DNA of 5,264 nucleotides from Minisyncoccota bacterium (GTDB lineage: Bacteria > Verrucomicrobiota > Lentisphaeria > Oligosphaerales > MVZH01). Shown here in pieces: positions 3,090-5,264 of the stretch; the first letter of the stretch is position 1; every line of letters starts with the position of its first letter. The stretch spans positions 1 through 5,264 of the forward strand of contig JAIPIM010000287.1 in NCBI GenBank assembly GCA_021734725.1, read 5' to 3'. Position numbers and translations under genes: made by a program. The notes beneath the pieces were generated by a model. That model made no database searches. It was given only the letters and a program-made list of their open reading frames with translations, and was not told where the DNA came from.

Positions 3090-5264
3090 AATGGCTGTCT
3101 CCCAGAACCATACCCCCTGCCGGGTCGTCGCCTCGGAACCAGGAACGGAGTGTCAGGCGGAAATGGTGCGGTGAATCCAGCATCTTCAAATGCTTGACAT
3201 GCCCAACCTGCACAATTCCTTCCATCTTGGCCTCCATGAAGATTCAGAAGATCATATATGCCTTCTTGTCGAGGCTCCCCGATAATCTCTTGTAATCGCG
3301 ATACAGAGACTGGACACGCTCGGTAGCTATATGTGTTCGACGGGTCATAGCGTGTTGTAGAATCATCACGAACTTCTCCGGGGCCGGTTAGCGTGTAAAT
3401 CCCTCCACGTGCAGGATAATAGCCCCTGACGACGCCTGGGGTAGCAACAAATGCATGACCGGGATCGCGCCACCCATGATGCCCCATGCGTCTAACACGT
3501 ATTTCCACGATCACTATTTCGCTCGGGCAACAAGACTGATTTGCATCATCAGTTACTTTTGAAACGATAGATTCACTTTCACAACATTGCGTTTCAGGAT
3601 CATACTCTTGGTCACCACAACACGCCACCAACCCTAGGATATCTACCCATCCAGAAGGATGGTTCTCCACAAACACGTACAGATTTAGCCCTCCCCACTC
3701 CCAGATCGGATCCCGATTCACCCAACGGCCCAAAGGCGGGGAGTAGTATCTGTAGCCGTAGTAGTACAGGCCGGTTTCGGGATCGAGGTATTTGGTGGAG
3801 AAGCGGAAATTGAAGTCGTCGGCCTTGGCACCGCTCTGCGCAGTGGTGTTGCCGAAGGCATCATATTCATAGTGGGCTACGACTGTGCCCGATGAGTCCA
3901 CGTATTCGGTGATGTTGCCGTTGGCGTCAAAGGCCGTTGAAAACGTTTCAGGCGTTGAAGGCGTTGAAATCGTGACGGAAAGCAGACCGCCCACGCCACC
4001 GGTGCCTTGGAGTGTCTGCGAGAGGTCCAGGCCCCAGACGTAGGCGCGCGCAATATCCGGTTCGGTCTGCGTGAGGTCCAATTCCAGCAGCACATTCCAG
4101 CCGTCGTAGATGAAGAAGTGATCGGTGATCAGTGACCAGTGATCAGTGTTCCATTCGTACACGGTCTTGCGGACGCGTCGGCTCATATAGTCGTAGTCGA
4201 AGACCAGGCGCGCATCTCCGTTGACCATTTCGATCAGGCGGTTCTCACCGTCCCAGGTTGATGTCCAACCGTTGCTCATTTCCAGCATGTTACCGTCGGC
4301 GTCGTAGGTGGGTTCAACGGGAATGCCGTTGCTGATGACGGTGTATTGATTGAGCTCGTTGGCGGTGTACGTTGCAATCGTTGAAGGCGTTGAAGCCGTT
4401 AAACGGTTTCCTATGGGATCATAGGCATAGTCGTACTGGTCAAGGCCGAGGAGGGCCTCAATGACTTCCGAGCGGACGTTATAGCCAAAGGTGTTTGTAA
4501 CGGCGGCGTTATCCACGCGCAGGGTCCGCCTGGCAAGCTCATCGTTGGTATAGGCGAAGGACGAGACGACATTGGTGCCGGCCATGTTTTCGATGCCAGT
4601 GATGAGGTTGCGGGTGGGCTCGAACGCGCGCGTGTGGGACACGGGCAGGATGCCCGTGCCACTTTGGGTCCAGCCGGTCAGGAGGTCCGATCCGGCCATG
4701 TACTGATACTCGGCGGCACTGAAGGGCGTAGTCACGGAGGCGAAGCGGCCAAGGGCGTCGTAGGCGTAGGCGACCTGGTAGAGTGCTTGCGTGCTGCCCT
4801 GCGGGAACAGTTCGAGACCGACGGGGCGGCCCTGGGCGTCGTGAAGCCGCGACAAGATACCTTCCGCATGTTGTTCGGCCGTCAATTGCAGGGAATCCGG
4901 ATCGTAGACGAACGCACGGGTGCCGAGCGTGTCGGTGACGGTGGCCTGGCGTCCGAGGCGGTCATAGGTGAAGGTGGCGGCGGGGGTGGCGTCGGAGTAG
5001 GCGACGGCTGTGAGCTGGTTGAGGGCGTCGTAGGAGTACTCCGTGACGATGCCGCGGGCCCAGGTACGGGAAGCGAGCTGGCCCTGGGGGGTGTAGGTGT
5101 AGGTTGTGCCGTTGCCGTCGGCATTAAGTTTGTTGGTGAGCAGGCCAGTGGCGAGGTCATATTGCCATTCGGACTTGTCGAACGCCGATAGGTTGGCGGC
5201 AATCGCGGCGTAGTCGGTGAAGTTGGTCTCCACCGCCCCGTCGCGCAGGGTGTACATGGCGGTC
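3086..5264 (-). CDS. RHS/YD-repeat polymorphic toxin 1, 5'-truncated by window edge
   Basis: The reading frame is open through the right edge of the window, so this is the C-terminal part (about 725 codons visible) of a larger RHS protein; the ATG at 5257 is unlikely to be the real start. Residue numbers below count from that ATG. YD repeats run from about 30 to 485 (YDALNQL, YDRLGRQ, YDALGRF, YDPIGNR, YDADGNM, FDANGNITEY, YDAFGNT), followed by the RHS core end (KYLDPETGLYYYGYRYY at about 489-505) and the junction DPIWEWGG...PSGWVDILGL at 516-543. After Leu543 comes a variable tip of 180 residues. In the RHS family the repeats form a hollow shell enclosing the tip, which is cut off by a built-in aspartyl protease near D..GL. 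The core contains three short repeat insertions listed separately. It ends in TGA overlapping the next ATG (ATGA), so it is probably co-translated with the immunity candidate. Family assignment is secure; the secretion route is unknown because the N-terminus is missing. Confidence 0.93.
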   Translation of the reverse strand, partial: TAMYTLRDGAVETNFTDYAAIAANLSAFDKSEWQYDLATGLLTNKLNADGNGTTYTYTPQGQLASRTWARGIVTEYSYDALNQLTAVAYSDATPAATFTYDRLGRQATVTDTLGTRAFVYDPDSLQLTAEQHAEGILSRLHDAQGRPVGLELFPQGSTQALYQVAYAYDALGRFASVTTPFSAAEYQYMAGSDLLTGWTQSGTGILPVSHTRAFEPTRNLITGIENMAGTNVVSSFAYTNDELARRTLRVDNAAVTNTFGYNVRSEVIEALLGLDQYDYAYDPIGNRLTASTPSTIATYTANELNQYTVISNGIPVEPTYDADGNMLEMSNGWTSTWDGENRLIEMVNGDARLVFDYDYMSRRVRKTVYEWNTDHWSLITDHFFIYDGWNVLLELDLTQTEPDIARAYVWGLDLSQTLQGTGGVGGLLSVTISTPSTPETFSTAFDANGNITEYVDSSGTVVAHYEYDAFGNTTAQSGAKADDFNFRFSTKYLDPETGLYYYGYRYYSPPLGRWVNRDPIWEWGGLNLYVFVENHPSGWVDILGLVACCGDQEYDPETQCCESESIVSKVTDDANQSCCPSEIVIVEIRVRRMGHHGWRDPGHAFVATPGVVRGYYPARGGIYTLTGPGEVRDDSTTRYDPSNTYSYRACPVSVSRLQEIIGEPRQEGIYDLLNLHGGQDGRNCAGWACQAFEDAGFTAPFPPDTPFLVPRRRPGRGYGSGRQPL
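3089..3628 (-). other. RHS 1 C-terminal tip: Cys-rich linker plus permuted papain-like (NlpC/P60-type) domain
   Basis: This is the part of RHS protein 1 after the D..GL site (residues 544-723 from the ATG at 5257). It starts with a linker carrying three CC pairs (ACCGDQ, QCCES, SCCPS), which I recall from other RHS proteins of PVC bacteria. The domain then shows GHAFVAT with His601, GPGEVRDDS...YDPSNTY at about 625-643, and YDLL...RNCAGWA with Cys682 followed by AFEDAGF. A histidine in an early GHAFV strand and a cysteine at the head of a late helix is the order of circularly permuted papain-like folds (NlpC/P60, LRAT, YiiX). Members act as peptidoglycan amidases/peptidases or acyl-transfer enzymes. 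Inference: a cell-wall or lipid-directed toxin. The third catalytic residue could not be assigned. The end is unusually arginine- and proline-rich (VPRRRPGRG). Confidence 0.68.
3099..3103 (-). promoter_or_regulatory. ribosome binding site of the lipoprotein gene
   Basis: The minus strand reads GGGAG here, 9 bases before the ATG at 3089. It lies inside the last codons of RHS gene 1 and supports the chosen start. The second immunity gene, by contrast, has no clear site and seems to depend on the ATGA overlap. Confidence 0.55.
3743..3806. repeat. RHS core repeat copy B (61 of 64 bases equal to copy A)
   Basis: This is the partner of 1388-1451, in the same orientation, encoding the core end of RHS protein 1. 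Together the copies bracket the tip 1 region, the lipoprotein gene, the fusion junction and most of core 2, so recombination between them would delete about 2.35 kb and join core 1 to tip 2. Confidence 0.9.
3935..3970. repeat. four tandem 9-base units (CGTTGAAGG-like) inside RHS 1
   Basis: The plus strand reads CGTTGAAAA, CGTTTCAGG, CGTTGAAGG and CGTTGAAAT back to back. On the coding strand this gives ISTPSTPETFST, three codons per unit, so the array keeps frame. RHS 2 has an unrelated and four-residue shorter segment here (VIVNGDPYYPAY). The same unit recurs at 4370-4405. Confidence 0.85.
4008..4036. repeat. 29-base perfect direct repeat, copy in RHS 1
   Basis: This is the partner of 1641-1669 with no mismatch and in the same orientation. 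It is a second possible crossover point upstream of the core-end repeat. Confidence 0.9.
4118..4148. repeat. four tandem 7-base units (GTGATCA-like) inside RHS 1
   Basis: Units on the plus strand are GTGATCG, GTGATCA, GTGACCA and GTGATCA plus a final GTG. The coding strand reads NTDHWSLITDH, between KTVYEW and FFIYDGW. RHS 2 has only KTVNGVETEFLYDGW, so RHS 1 carries about 10-12 extra residues here. Heptamer tracts of this type occur, as I recall, as dispersed repeats in some PVC genomes. Confidence 0.85.
4370..4405. repeat. second array of four 9-base units (CGTTGAAGG-like) inside RHS 1
   Basis: The plus strand reads CGTTGCAAT, CGTTGAAGG, CGTTGAAGC and CGTTAAACG in succession. On the coding strand it gives RLTASTPSTIAT, directly after YDPIGN. 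RHS 2 has a segment of the same length but unrelated sequence here (RQHYAENETVLT). The central CGTTGAAGG unit equals one in the array at 3935-3970. Confidence 0.82.
4640..4658. repeat. GTGILPV-type palindromic repeat inside RHS 1
   Basis: CACGGGCA, loop GGA, TGCCCGTG form a perfect 8-base-pair hairpin. On the coding strand the surrounding sequence reads GTGILPVSH; on the other strand it reads GHGQDARAT. Both phrases are, as I recall, a common translated signature of a dispersed palindrome in PVC and related genomes. It sits in a loop between GWTQS and AFEPTRN, where RHS 2 has a shorter, unrelated stretch. Confidence 0.8.

Noticed and set aside
3049..3237. A 62-codon minus-strand frame overlapping the end of RHS 1 and the start of the lipoprotein gene.
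   Set aside because: It lies out of frame inside the papain-like tip, including its catalytic Cys region, and has no signal or motif. The RHS frame accounts for this sequence.
4634..5191. A plus-strand open frame of 185 codons starting MGHGQDARAT, Gly-rich.
   Set aside because: It is antisense to RHS 1. The GHGQDARAT start is just the other strand of the palindromic repeat, and the Gly/Val-rich rest mirrors YD-repeat codons.
3086..5257. The ATG at 5257 as the true start of RHS 1.
   Set aside because: The frame stays open to the window edge, no ribosome site can be seen, and the visible part begins in the middle of YD repeats, so the gene must begin outside the window.

Overview
The window is a compact, single-direction (minus strand) polymorphic-toxin locus, read from the right edge to the left. 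It holds two RHS/YD-repeat proteins in tandem. Each ends in a different C-terminal tip, and each is followed by a small exported protein whose ATG overlaps the RHS stop codon as ATGA. The order on the minus strand is: RHS protein 1 (5' end outside the window; permuted papain-like tip), a lipoprotein as candidate immunity protein, a second RHS protein lacking the normal RHS front half and fused in frame to a small helical protein, a MORN/YwqK-like exported protein as candidate immunity protein, then about 257 bases of non-coding sequence.

The organism is not certain. The RHS phrasing (GLDLSQTLQG.GGVGGLL, KYLD.ETGLYYYGYRYY), the cysteine-rich linker CCG..YDPETQCCE, and above all a GTGILPV-type palindromic repeat inside a gene suggest the PVC superphylum (Verrucomicrobiota, Kiritimatiellota or Lentisphaerota type). 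This rests on recall of such repeats and was not searched. The RHS cores look GC-rich, while the tips, the immunity genes and the left flank look more AT-rich, the usual mosaic of exchangeable toxin cassettes.

The genes fit one model. An RHS shell carries a tip released at the conserved D..GL site, and the downstream small protein protects the producer. Tip 1 has the His-then-Cys order of a circularly permuted NlpC/P60-like enzyme, and its partner is a lipoprotein, which fits a target outside the cytoplasm. Tip 2 is an unrecognised domain with 17 cysteines in about 152 residues, and its partner has MORN_2-type repeats and a signal peptide.

The most unusual points are (a) the second RHS gene, whose first ~95 residues belong to an unrelated small protein family and are joined to the RHS core at about 2407-2411, exactly where that family's third helix should begin; (b) three kinds of short repeats that lie in frame in the core of RHS 1 but not at the matching places in RHS 2; and (c) near-identical core stretches in the two genes that would allow tip exchange. 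No tRNA, rRNA, CRISPR array, transposase or convincing promoter was seen.
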